This document shows positions 9,274-16,709 of a stretch of 64,000 nucleotides of DNA, one piece after another. Numbering within the stretch: the stretch's first letter is position 1; each line of letters begins with the position of its first letter. The translations under genes were made by a program, and so were the position numbers. The notes below the pieces were generated by a model, which was not told the origin of the DNA, searched no databases, and saw only the letters and a list, made by a program, of their open reading frames with translations. This DNA comes from Halomonas getboli (GTDB lineage Bacteria > Pseudomonadota > Gammaproteobacteria > Pseudomonadales > Halomonadaceae), in NCBI RefSeq assembly GCF_023094245.1, contig NZ_JALMEW010000005.1, positions 248,001 through 312,000 on the forward strand. Reading direction: 5' to 3'.

Positions 9274-9549
9274 ATGCAGAATGCCGTCATCCTTATCAAT
9301 ACCGAGAAGGGCCAGGTCAAGTCGGTGGCCGAACGGCTGGCCGAGGTGGAAGGCATTAGCGAGGTGTTCTCCACCTGCGGGCGCTACGACCTGGTCGCCA
9401 TCGCCCGGACTCGCGATTTCGAGGGCCTGGCGGAGCTCGTGACCGGGCGGCTCAACGACGTCGAGGGCATCCGCGAGACCGAGACCCTCAACGCCATGCA
9501 GGTGCACTCGCGCCACGATCTCGAGACCATGTTCGCGCTGGGCTGGTAA
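9274..9549 (+). CDS. Stand-alone Lrp/AsnC ligand-binding (RAM) domain protein
   Basis: 91 residues consisting only of the alpha/beta RAM domain of Lrp/AsnC regulators, with no helix-turn-helix. The pattern AVILINTEKGQ...VEGISEVFSTCGRYDLVAIA matches the ligand-binding ferredoxin-like fold. Such proteins form dimers or octamers and may bind amino acids or pair with full-length Lrp proteins; no specific role is established. RBS GGGAGG lies 6 bases upstream of ATG. The next gene starts 10 bases after its stop. Confidence 0.9.
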   Translation: MQNAVILINTEKGQVKSVAERLAEVEGISEVFSTCGRYDLVAIARTRDFEGLAELVTGRLNDVEGIRETETLNAMQVHSRHDLETMFALGW

Positions 9550-9558
9550 GGCCCGCCG

Positions 9559-10425
9559 GTGCTGTCACGCCTCTTTCGCCTGCCGTCATGGCGCGGGTCG
9601 CTGCGCCGCCTGGGCATCGCCGCGCTGTTCGCGGCGGTGGGCAGCGGCCTGTGGTACATGGAGGAGCGCGAGGTGCGCGAGCGTCTCAGCTGGATGGGCG
9701 TGCCGACCTGGGAGCGGCTGACGCCGCTGAGCCTGCACCGGGTGCTGCGCAACGACGGCTTCCTGGTCGGCTGGTCGGACGTGCGGGTCAGTCCGCTGTG
9801 GGCCAGCTACGTGCTGAGCGACGACCGCGCGGTCGATGTCGGCGAGCGCCCCGGCTTTCGTCGTGACTGGCGTACCCTGTGGCCGGTCACGCCGGACAGC
9901 TACCTGCGCAGCGGCTACGATCGCGGCCATCTGGCGCCCAACTACGCCATCGCCCGAGTGCATGGCCCCTCCGCCCAGTACGACACCTTCCTGATGAGCA
10001 ACATGGTGCCCCAGCGGCCGGACCTGAATCGTCGGCTCTGGCAGCGCCTGGAGGAAGTGGTGATCGATCGCTTCGTGCCGCGTCTGGGCACCCTGCAGGT
10101 GATCGACGGGCCGATCTTCGATTCGGACTTCACCCGCGGCGTGCTGCGGCGGGTCGGCCTGGTGGAAGTGCCCGAGGCGCTCTACAAGATCCTGGTGGTG
10201 CCGGGCGAGCGGCCCAGGGCGCTCGCCTTCGTGATGCCGCAGAACGTGCACGGCGACGAGCCGTTGGATCGCTTCGTGGTCAGCATCGATCGTATCGAGG
10301 CGCTGACCGGGCTGGATTTCTTCCCGAACCTGCCGGCGTCGGTGGAGCGTGAGCTGGAAGGGCGGGTGAGTACCCGGGGCTGGGATCTCGAGGCGGTGGC
10401 GGACCTGCCGGGGCGTTTCGACTAG
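9559..10425 (+). CDS. DNA/RNA non-specific endonuclease (NUC1 family), membrane-anchored
   Basis: 288 residues from a GTG start with only a weak ribosome site, so translation is probably coupled to the gene 10 bases upstream. Residues 17-33 (RLGIAALFAAVGSGLWY) form a transmembrane anchor or uncleaved signal, placing the nuclease domain in the periplasm. The catalytic motif is DRGH at 121-124 (YDRGHLAPN), followed by MSNMVPQ with N148 and a later conserved N157. The family is a His-Me finger nuclease using one magnesium ion. A nutritional or DNA-turnover role is plausible; nothing beside it suggests a toxin or an immunity gene. Confidence 0.9.
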   Translation: MLSRLFRLPSWRGSLRRLGIAALFAAVGSGLWYMEEREVRERLSWMGVPTWERLTPLSLHRVLRNDGFLVGWSDVRVSPLWASYVLSDDRAVDVGERPGFRRDWRTLWPVTPDSYLRSGYDRGHLAPNYAIARVHGPSAQYDTFLMSNMVPQRPDLNRRLWQRLEEVVIDRFVPRLGTLQVIDGPIFDSDFTRGVLRRVGLVEVPEALYKILVVPGERPRALAFVMPQNVHGDEPLDRFVVSIDRIEALTGLDFFPNLPASVERELEGRVSTRGWDLEAVADLPGRFD

Positions 10426-10483
10426 GCGCGGAAGGAGATGGGCGGCGATGCGCGCGTTGCCGTTTCCTGGTGCGCGGGAACGC

Positions 10484-10504
10484 AAAAAACCGCAACGTGT
10501 GCGG
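10484..10504 (-). terminator. Intrinsic terminator of the tRNA-Leu operon
   Basis: Read on the minus strand: CCGCA, loop CACGT, TGCGG, then TTTTTT (plus-strand A-run 10484-10489). It lies about 90 bases downstream of the last tRNA-Leu. Confidence 0.85.
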
Positions 10505-10592
10505 CCGGAGATATCAAGCGATATAGCGATGTGGGGTTGCTCTCTCGAGGGGGGGGGGCCTCGAAGCTCAGCTCTTGTCTGCATAACGCGAA

Positions 10593-10679
10593 TGGTGCCC
10601 AGGAGAGGACTTGAACCTCCACGTCCGTAAGGACACTAGCACCTGAAGCTAGCGCGTCTACCAATTCCGCCACCTGGGC
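10593..10679 (-). tRNA. tRNA-Leu (anticodon CAG), copy nearest terminator
   Basis: 87 bases including CCA, with a long variable arm (TGTCCTTACGGACG). Acceptor GCCCAGG pairs with CCTGGGC; anticodon loop TTCAGGT gives CAG. Closely resembles E. coli tRNA-Leu(CAG). Last of three copies in transcription order. Confidence 0.97.
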
Positions 10680-10726
10680 GCGTCATGCATATTCGTCGTG
10701 TTCCGAGCCATCGCTTGAGCGATGAA

Positions 10727-10813
10727 TGGTGCCCAGGAGAGGACTTGAACCTCCACGTCCGTAAGGACACTAGCACCTGAAGCTAGCGCGTCTACCAATT
10801 CCGCCACCTGGGC
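10727..10813 (-). tRNA. tRNA-Leu (anticodon CAG), middle copy
   Basis: Identical to the copy at 10593-10679. Class II tRNA with long variable arm and encoded CCA. Spacers to its neighbours are 47 and 67 bases. Confidence 0.97.
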
Positions 10814-10880
10814 GAAACACGAGCGAATCGAGCTTTTAAAGAGCGTGATACCTGACGGTGCTGCTGGCAGTGTATCGAAT

Positions 10881-10967
10881 TGGTGCCCAGAAGAGGACTT
10901 GAACCTCCACGTCCGTAAGGACACTAGCACCTGAAGCTAGCGCGTCTACCAATTCCGCCATCTGGGC
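10881..10967 (-). tRNA. tRNA-Leu (anticodon CAG), promoter-proximal copy with a swapped acceptor pair
   Basis: Same anticodon and body as the other two copies, but the last acceptor pair is A-T (GCCCAGA with TCTGGGC) in place of G-C. Both sides changed together, so the stem is preserved. First gene of the operon in transcription order. Confidence 0.97.
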
Positions 10968-10978
10968 AAGTGGCGCGT

Positions 10979-11006
10979 ATATTACCGTATATTTTCGGTG
11001 ATGCAA
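10979..11006 (-). promoter_or_regulatory. Promoter of the tRNA-Leu operon
   Basis: On the minus strand, TTGCAT (plus 11001-11006) and TAATAT (plus 10979-10984) with a 16-base spacer. The predicted start is only a few bases before the first tRNA-Leu. Confidence 0.7.
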
Positions 11007-11069
11007 CCCCTTGTGGGGCGGTGAGCGGCTTTTTTTGCGCTTTCCTCCTCCTTATGGGCCGTCGCATGG

Positions 11070-11098
11070 TTGGGTGCAACCCTTGGCAACGCTATACT
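11070..11098 (+). promoter_or_regulatory. Sigma-70 promoter of rnr
   Basis: TTGGGT (11070-11075) and TATACT (11093-11098) with a 17-base spacer, about 100 bases before the rnr start codon. It is divergent from the tRNA-Leu promoter, with about 64 bases between the two -35 boxes. Confidence 0.7.
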
Positions 11099-11199
11099 GC
11101 CGCCATGACAAGAGACCCCTATTGCATCACTGCATGCCCGCGGCGCGTGAGCGCCACCCTCCTTACGTCGTCCCCGACCCTGCCAAGGATGCTCTCCGC

Positions 11200-13572
11200 A
11201 TGAATCACTGGACGCTCAGCGACGATCTGCACGCCAGCCGCGAGGCCCACAAGTACGACAAGCCGGCGCCCAGCCGCGAATACCTGCTGGCGCGGCTCGA
11301 GGAATACGGCAAGCCGATCACCCACGAGGCCATGAGCGACCTGCTGGGCCTCGATGACGAGGATCTGCAGGAGGCCGTGCGCCGCCGCCTGTCGGCCATG
11401 GAACGCGACGGCCAGGTGCTGCGCAATCGCCGCGGCGCCTATGCGCTGATCGACAAGCTCGACCTGATCAAGGGCCGTGTGCTCGGCCACCGCGACGGCA
11501 TCGGTTTCCTGCTGCGCGACGACGGCAAGAAGCCCGACCTGGTGCTGCCGCCGCGCCAGATGCGCCGCGTGTTCCACAACGACCACGTGCTGGTGCGCAT
11601 CAGCGGCCGCGATCGTCGCGGCCGTGACGAGGCCACTATCGTCGAGGTGCTGGCGCGCAATACCCAGAACATCGTCGGCGTCTATCGCGAGAACACGCCC
11701 GAGTTCGGCGTGCTGATTCCCGAGAATCCACGCATCGCCCAGGAAATCATCATTCCGCATAACGCCAACGGCGGCGCCCGCGACGGCCAGGTGATCTCGG
11801 CCGACATCGTCAAGCAGCCGGCCACCCGCGTGCAGCCGGTGGGCCATGTCACCGAGGTGATGGGCGAGCGGATGGATCCGGGGATGGAGATCGACATCGC
11901 CATTCGCAGCTACGAGATCCCGTCCGAGTTTCCGCCGGAGGTACAGGACCAGATCGCCAGCATGTCCGCCGAGGTCGTCGAGGAAGACAAGGCTCACCGC
12001 GTCGACCTTCGCCACCTGCCGCTGGTGACCATCGACGACGAATCCGCCCGCGACTTCGACGATGCGGTCTGCGCCTGGCAGACCAAGTCCGGCAGCTGGA
12101 AGCTGCTGGTGGCCATCGCCGACGTCTCCCACTACGTGCGCCCGGGCAGCCCGCTGGATCAGGAGGCGATCAGCCGCGGCAACTCGGTGTACTTCCCGGG
12201 GCAGGTCGTGCCGATGCTGCCGGAGCTGCTGTCCAACGGCCTGTGCTCGCTGAACCCGGACGTCGATCGTCTGGCGATGGTGTGCGAGATGAACATCTCC
12301 CAGAAGGGGGCCATCAGCCGCTATCGCTTCTACGAGGCGGTGTTCCGCTCCCACGCGCGCCTGACCTACAACAAGGTGGCCTCGATCCTCGACGACGAGG
12401 ATGAGCAGGGCGATGCGCTGCGCGAGCAGTACAGCGAGCTGGTCAAGCCGCTGAACGACCTGCACTCGCTCTACAAGGTGCTGCGCGGCGCCCGCGACGA
12501 GCGCGGGGCCATCGATTTCGAGACCACCGAGACGGCGATCGTCTTCAACGACGAGCGCAAGATCGAGAAGATCGTGCCGCGTTCGCGCAACGACGCCCAC
12601 AAGATCATCGAGGAGTGCATGCTGGCGGCCAACGTTGCCACCGCCCGCTTCCTCGACAAGCACGACCTGCCGGCGCTGTACCGCATCCACGAGCGGCCCT
12701 CGCCGGAGCGCCTCGACAAGCTGCGCCTGTTCCTCAACGAGCTGGGCCTGTCGCTGCCCGGCGGCGACGAACCCACGCCGCAGGACTATCAGACCCTGGC
12801 CGAGACCATCCGCGGCCGCGAGGATGCCGACATCATCCAGACGGTGATGTTGCGCTCCATGAGCCAGGCGGTCTATTCGCCCCAGAACGAGGGCCACTTC
12901 GGCCTGGCCTATCCGGCCTATGCCCACTTCACCTCGCCGATCCGTCGCTATCCCGACCTGATCGTGCACCGGGCGATCCGCTCGGTGATCCGCGGGCCGC
13001 GCCAGACCGCGACCGTGCTGCGCGAGGAGGGCGCGCCGGTGGAGCCGCCGAGCAAGTGGTGCCCCTACACCTTCGAGCAGATGCTCGAGCTGGGCGAGCA
13101 CTGCTCGATGACCGAGCGCCGCGCCGACGACGCCACCCGCGACGTCGAGAGCTGGCTCAAGTGCGAGTTCATGTCCGACAAGCTCGGCGAGACCTACAGC
13201 GGCACCATCGCCTCGGTGACCCAGTTTGGCATCTTCGTTCGCCTCGACGAGTTCTTCGTCGAGGGCCTGGTGCACGTCACCTCGCTGCCCTCCGACTACT
13301 ACCACTACGAGGCCGAGAAGCACCGCCTCAAGGGCGAGCGCAGCGGCATGAGCTACCGCCTCGGCGACGCCGTCTCGGTGCAGGTGGCGCGGGTCGACCT
13401 CGACGATCGCAAGATCGACTTCGAGCTGGCCGACGACCAGCCCAAGCCGCAGCGCAAGGCGCGCAAGTCGCGTGGCCAGCAGGGCAAGGGCGGCGCTCAG
13501 GGCCAGTCCGCGGGCGACGGCGAGAAGAGCGGCGGCAACAAGCGTCGCCGCCGCGGCCCGCGTCGTCGCTGA
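11200..13572 (+). CDS. rnr: Ribonuclease R
   Basis: 790 residues from the ATG at 11200 (E. coli RNase R is 813). It is a 3'-to-5' exoribonuclease that degrades structured RNA, used in rRNA quality control and cold or stress adaptation. Order: N-terminal helical/winged-helix region (HKYDKPAPSREYLL), two cold-shock domains, RNB catalytic domain with the metal-binding aspartates in DDESARDFDDAV, an S1 domain (YSGTIASVTQFGIFVRLDEF), then a long Lys/Arg/Gly-rich tail from about residue 748. The frame is open about 190 bases further upstream, but the alignment start and the promoter position favour 11200. rlmB follows after 13 bases, as in many gammaproteobacteria. Confidence 0.96.
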   Translation: MNHWTLSDDLHASREAHKYDKPAPSREYLLARLEEYGKPITHEAMSDLLGLDDEDLQEAVRRRLSAMERDGQVLRNRRGAYALIDKLDLIKGRVLGHRDGIGFLLRDDGKKPDLVLPPRQMRRVFHNDHVLVRISGRDRRGRDEATIVEVLARNTQNIVGVYRENTPEFGVLIPENPRIAQEIIIPHNANGGARDGQVISADIVKQPATRVQPVGHVTEVMGERMDPGMEIDIAIRSYEIPSEFPPEVQDQIASMSAEVVEEDKAHRVDLRHLPLVTIDDESARDFDDAVCAWQTKSGSWKLLVAIADVSHYVRPGSPLDQEAISRGNSVYFPGQVVPMLPELLSNGLCSLNPDVDRLAMVCEMNISQKGAISRYRFYEAVFRSHARLTYNKVASILDDEDEQGDALREQYSELVKPLNDLHSLYKVLRGARDERGAIDFETTETAIVFNDERKIEKIVPRSRNDAHKIIEECMLAANVATARFLDKHDLPALYRIHERPSPERLDKLRLFLNELGLSLPGGDEPTPQDYQTLAETIRGREDADIIQTVMLRSMSQAVYSPQNEGHFGLAYPAYAHFTSPIRRYPDLIVHRAIRSVIRGPRQTATVLREEGAPVEPPSKWCPYTFEQMLELGEHCSMTERRADDATRDVESWLKCEFMSDKLGETYSGTIASVTQFGIFVRLDEFFVEGLVHVTSLPSDYYHYEAEKHRLKGERSGMSYRLGDAVSVQVARVDLDDRKIDFELADDQPKPQRKARKSRGQQGKGGAQGQSAGDGEKSGGNKRRRRGPRRR

Positions 13573-13585
13573 GGCCGATGCCGGG

Positions 13586-14407
13586 ATGTCGAGAAAATCC
13601 GAGATGTCGATGAAAGCGAAGAAGAAGCCCGCGCCGCGGCGCGGGCCGAAGATGCCGAACGGCCTGGACGCCGTCTATGGCGTGCACGCGGTGCGGGCGT
13701 TGCTCGGCCGCGGCGAGGCCCCACGCGAGCTGTGGCTGCAGGAAGGGGAGGCCGCTGGCCGCCTCGCCGAGCTGGTCGACATGGCCCGGGCGCGCGGCGC
13801 GCGGGTCAGCGCCCATCCCCGCGACGACCTCGATCGCCTCGCCCAGGGCGCCGCCCACCAGGGCATCGTGGCCTTCTGTCCGCCGCTGGCCTTCGAGGCC
13901 GAGGCCGCGCTGTGGCATCGGCTGCAGGGCTGGTCGAACGCCGAGGCGCCGCTGCTGCTGGTGCTCGACGGCGTCACCGACGTGCACAACTTTGGCGCCT
14001 GTCTGCGCAGCGCCGACGCCGCCGGCGCCCACGGCGTGGTGGTGCCCAAGGACAAGTCGGCGCCGCTCAACGCCACGGTGCGCAAGGTGGCCTGTGGCGC
14101 CGCCGAGAGCGTGCCGGTCTACCAGGTCACCAACCTGGCCCGGGCGCTGGGCAAGCTCAAGGAGCTCGGCGTGTGGGTCACCGGCACCGCCGGCGAGGCC
14201 GAGGCGAGCCTGTTCGAGGCCGATCTCGCCGGGCCCACGGCGCTGGTGATGGGCGCCGAGGGCAAGGGCATGCGCCGGCTGACCCGTGAAGCCTGCGACC
14301 AGCTGGTCAAGCTGCCCATGGCCGGCAGCGTCTCCAGCCTCAACGTCTCGGTGGCCACCGGCATCGGCCTGTTCGAGGCGGTGCGGCAAAGAAGCCTGAA
14401 GTCATAA
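13586..14407 (+). CDS. rlmB: 23S rRNA (guanosine-2'-O)-methyltransferase RlmB
   Basis: 273 residues (E. coli 243). It methylates G2251 of 23S rRNA using SAM. The N-terminal substrate-binding domain starts at DAVYGVHAVRALL, preceded by a basic extension (KAKKKPAPRRGPK). The C-terminal SPOUT knot domain shows VLDGVTDVHNFGACLRSADAAG, MGAEGKGM and LNVSVATGIGLFEAVRQR. Three in-frame ATGs (13586, 13604, 13610) are possible starts and none has a strong ribosome site. It lies 13 bases after rnr and is probably co-transcribed. Confidence 0.94.
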   Translation: MSRKSEMSMKAKKKPAPRRGPKMPNGLDAVYGVHAVRALLGRGEAPRELWLQEGEAAGRLAELVDMARARGARVSAHPRDDLDRLAQGAAHQGIVAFCPPLAFEAEAALWHRLQGWSNAEAPLLLVLDGVTDVHNFGACLRSADAAGAHGVVVPKDKSAPLNATVRKVACGAAESVPVYQVTNLARALGKLKELGVWVTGTAGEAEASLFEADLAGPTALVMGAEGKGMRRLTREACDQLVKLPMAGSVSSLNVSVATGIGLFEAVRQRSLKS

Positions 14408-14466
14408 GCTTAAAGCTTGAAGAGAGCCCTTGATCCCACGTCTGAGGGTTCATGCTGGCTTCGAGC

Positions 14467-14495
14467 TTGCGCACCTGGCGTTCACTCTTTAGAAT
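14467..14495 (+). promoter_or_regulatory. Promoter of the rpsF ribosomal operon
   Basis: TTGCGC (14467-14472) and TAGAAT (14490-14495) with a 17-base spacer, about 112 bases upstream of rpsF, leaving a leader of roughly 105 bases. Confidence 0.75.
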
Positions 14496-14500
14496 ACTGG

Positions 14501-14525
14501 CGCCCGTTCGTCCGACGAACGGGCG
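14501..14525 (+). promoter_or_regulatory. Leader hairpin of rpsF mRNA, candidate S6:S18 autoregulatory element
   Basis: Perfect 10-bp stem (CGCCCGTTCG and CGAACGGGCG) around the pentaloop TCCGA, starting at the predicted transcription start. Known rpsF leader RNAs bind the S6:S18 complex through a CCG presented in a stem-loop context; here a CCG lies in the loop. This is a candidate only, since the full rpsF motif has a second helix that I cannot confirm. Confidence 0.4.
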
Positions 14526-14606
14526 TCGTGTATTTCGATAATCACCTCCTTGCTTCCCCTGGGGCCTCGCGCCTCTCTGGAAGCTGTCAAACCGCAAGGA
14601 GAACCC

Positions 14607-14981
14607 ATGCGTCATTACGAAGTCGTGTTCATGGTCCACCCGGACCAGAGCGAGCAGGTTCCGGCGATGGTCGAGCGCTACACCAGCATCGTCACCGAGA
14701 ACGGCGGTACCGTGCATCGCCTCGAAGATTGGGGTCGCCGTCACATGGCCTACCCGATCAACAAGATCCACAAGGCTCACTACGTGCTGATGAACGTCGA
14801 GTGCCGCGGCGAGACTCTCGAGGAAATCGAGAACATCTTCCGCTTCAACGACGCCATCATCCGCAGCCTGGTCGTGCGCTGCAAGGAAGCCGTTACCGAG
14901 GCTTCCCCGATGATGAAGCCGGCGGAAGAGAAGCGCGCCCGTCGTGACGAGAAGCCGTCACGTCCCGCCCAGTCCGCCTAA
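14607..14981 (+). CDS. rpsF: 30S ribosomal protein S6
   Basis: 124 residues with classical S6 sequence ([33 protein letters not shown]), followed by a charged tail ([16 protein letters not shown]) of the type that is glutamylated in E. coli by RimK; that modification is not shown here. RBS AAGGAG. First gene of the rpsF-rpsR-membrane protein-rplI operon. Confidence 0.98.
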   Translation: MRHYEVVFMVHPDQSEQVPAMVERYTSIVTENGGTVHRLEDWGRRHMAYPINKIHKAHYVLMNVECRGETLEEIENIFRFNDAIIRSLVVRCKEAVTEASPMMKPAEEKRARRDEKPSRPAQSA

Positions 14982-15012
14982 GCCACACATCGCACGCTAA
15001 GGAGTCTTTCCC

Positions 15013-15240
15013 ATGGCACGCTTTTTCCGTCGCCGCAAGTTCTGCCGTTTCACCGCTGAAGGCGTGAAGCAGATCGATTACAAGGATCTGGACACCCTCA
15101 AGGCCTACATCACCGAGACCGGCAAGATCGTTCCCAGCCGCATCACCGGGACCAAGGCCCGTTACCAGCGCCAGCTGTCCACCGCCATCAAGCGGGCTCG
15201 CTACCTGGCACTGCTGCCCTACACCGATAGCCACCAGTAA
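15013..15240 (+). CDS. rpsR: 30S ribosomal protein S18
   Basis: 75 residues, the exact usual length. Opens [17 protein letters not shown] and contains the RNA-binding [18 protein letters not shown] block. It binds S6 as a dimer on the platform of the 30S subunit. It lies 31 bases after rpsF with RBS AAGGAG. Confidence 0.99.
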   Translation: MARFFRRRKFCRFTAEGVKQIDYKDLDTLKAYITETGKIVPSRITGTKARYQRQLSTAIKRARYLALLPYTDSHQ

Positions 15241-15249
15241 GACGCAAGC

Positions 15250-16104
15250 GTGATGCTGCCTGTCGCCCGCTGGATGATGCGCGGTACGCCCCAGGCCGTT
15301 GCCGGGGCGGCCGCGGCCACGCTGGTCCCCTGGCTGTTCTGGCTGGGCGCGGCCATCGCCGGACTGGTCACGCTGCGCCGCGGCCTGTCGCCGGCGCTGC
15401 CGGTGATCATCGCCGCCGCCGTCCCGGCCGGCTGGTGGTGGACCCAGGGCGACGTCATTCCGCTGGCCAGCGTGCTGCTGGTCACGTTGATGGCGGTTGT
15501 GCTGCGCTCGCGCATGCGCTGGAGCGAGACGCTGATCGTCGGCGCCCTCGTGGGGGCGGGGATGGTGCAGCTGGGGCTCTTCCTGCCGCCGGGCGGCGTG
15601 GGGCCGGTGCTGGACCAGCTCCGCCAGGCCTCGCCGGAGTTCGCCTCGATGCTGGATGAACTCGCCCGAGAGGGCATCGCGGCAGAGGATCTGGCCGCGA
15701 TGACGTTCAGCGGCGTCACCGGGCTGCTGGTGCTGCTGGCCTCGGTGGCCGGTCTGGCCCTGGCCAGGAGCTGGCAGGCCGGGCTCTACAACCCCGGCGG
15801 CTTTCGCGAGGAGTTCCACGCCCTTCGCCTGACGCCCCGCGAGCTGCTGGTGATGGTGGTGATCGCCGTCGTCGGCATCCTGCTGGGGCTCCCCGGCCCG
15901 GGAGCGATGCTCTGGGTGCCGCTGCTGGTGGGCGGCATCGCGCTGGTGCATGGTGTTATCGGATTGAAGGGAATGAACGGGCTGTGGCTGGTCGCCTTCT
16001 ATGTGCTGCTGATCACCACCTGGCCCATGATTCTCATCGTGCTGCTTGCGGCCTTGATCGACACGTTCGCCGACATTCGCGGACGCTTCGGCCGCAGCGA
16101 CTGA
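15250..16104 (+). CDS. Integral membrane protein of unknown function (DUF2232-like) inside the ribosomal operon
   Basis: 284 residues, mostly hydrophobic, with about seven to eight predicted transmembrane segments (for example VAGAAAATLVPWLFWLGAAI, VIIAAAVPAGWWW, LVMVVIAVVGILLGL, ILIVLLAALIDTFADI). It sits between rpsR and rplI, as an unnamed membrane protein does in Pseudomonas and relatives; the length and topology resemble DUF2232/YybS proteins. Start is GTG at 15250 or ATG at 15253, 9-12 bases after rpsR, with no clear ribosome site, suggesting translational coupling. Function unknown. Confidence 0.8.
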   Translation: MMLPVARWMMRGTPQAVAGAAAATLVPWLFWLGAAIAGLVTLRRGLSPALPVIIAAAVPAGWWWTQGDVIPLASVLLVTLMAVVLRSRMRWSETLIVGALVGAGMVQLGLFLPPGGVGPVLDQLRQASPEFASMLDELAREGIAAEDLAAMTFSGVTGLLVLLASVAGLALARSWQAGLYNPGGFREEFHALRLTPRELLVMVVIAVVGILLGLPGPGAMLWVPLLVGGIALVHGVIGLKGMNGLWLVAFYVLLITTWPMILIVLLAALIDTFADIRGRFGRSD

Positions 16105-16119
16105 CAAGAGGTTTACGAG

Positions 16120-16566
16120 ATGGAAGTCATTCTGCTCGACAAGATTGGCAAGCTGGGCGGTCTGGGTGACCAGGTCACCGTCAAGCCCGGTTATGGCCGC
16201 AACTACCTGGTGCCCTACGGTCTCGCCGTGCCGGCCACCAAGGACAACATCGAAGCCTTCAACGCCCAGCGCGCCGAGCTCGAAGCTCAGGCCGCCGAGC
16301 GCAAGGCCGAGGCCGAAGCGCGCGCCGAACAGCTCAACGACATCGAGCTGTCTCTGGTCGCCAAGGCCGGTGATGAAGGCAAGCTGTTCGGTTCCATCGG
16401 TCCGCGCGACCTGGCCGACGCCATCACTTCCGCCGGCTTCGAGGTAGAGAAGAGCGAAGTCCGCATGCCGGAAGGTCCGATCCGTCAGACCGGCGAATAC
16501 GACATCGACCTGCACCTGCACGCCGAAGTCGACGCCACCGTGCGCGTGGTGGTCGTGGCCGAATAA
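16120..16566 (+). CDS. rplI: 50S ribosomal protein L9
   Basis: 148 residues. The N-terminal domain [19 protein letters not shown] and the loop [15 protein letters not shown] are diagnostic, followed by the long helix (residues 45-72) and a C-terminal domain. It binds domain V of 23S rRNA near the L1 stalk base and helps maintain reading frame. RBS AGAGG. Last gene of the rpsF operon, directly followed by a strong terminator. Confidence 0.98.
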   Translation: MEVILLDKIGKLGGLGDQVTVKPGYGRNYLVPYGLAVPATKDNIEAFNAQRAELEAQAAERKAEAEARAEQLNDIELSLVAKAGDEGKLFGSIGPRDLADAITSAGFEVEKSEVRMPEGPIRQTGEYDIDLHLHAEVDATVRVVVVAE

Positions 16567-16590
16567 GCCCGACTCCCCCGCGGACGCCAG

Positions 16591-16622
16591 GGGCGCGAGG
16601 AGAAATCCTCGCGCCCTTTTTT
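16591..16622 (+). terminator. Intrinsic terminator of the rpsF-rplI operon
   Basis: Perfect 11-bp stem (GGGCGCGAGGA and TCCTCGCGCCC) around a GAAA tetraloop, then TTTTTT. It starts 24 bases after the rplI stop. Confidence 0.95.
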
Positions 16623-16709
16623 GCTTGCCTGAGGCGTCACGCCGACTGCTGCGTCAGGCGCTCATCGCGGTAGAATGTGTCGGCCCAAGACGTGGAGATG
16701 CCCGCCCCA

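Noticed and set aside
9559..10425. Antibacterial nuclease effector with immunity protein
   Set aside because: No immunity gene, secretion-system gene or toxin delivery domain adjoins it; a membrane anchor is present instead.
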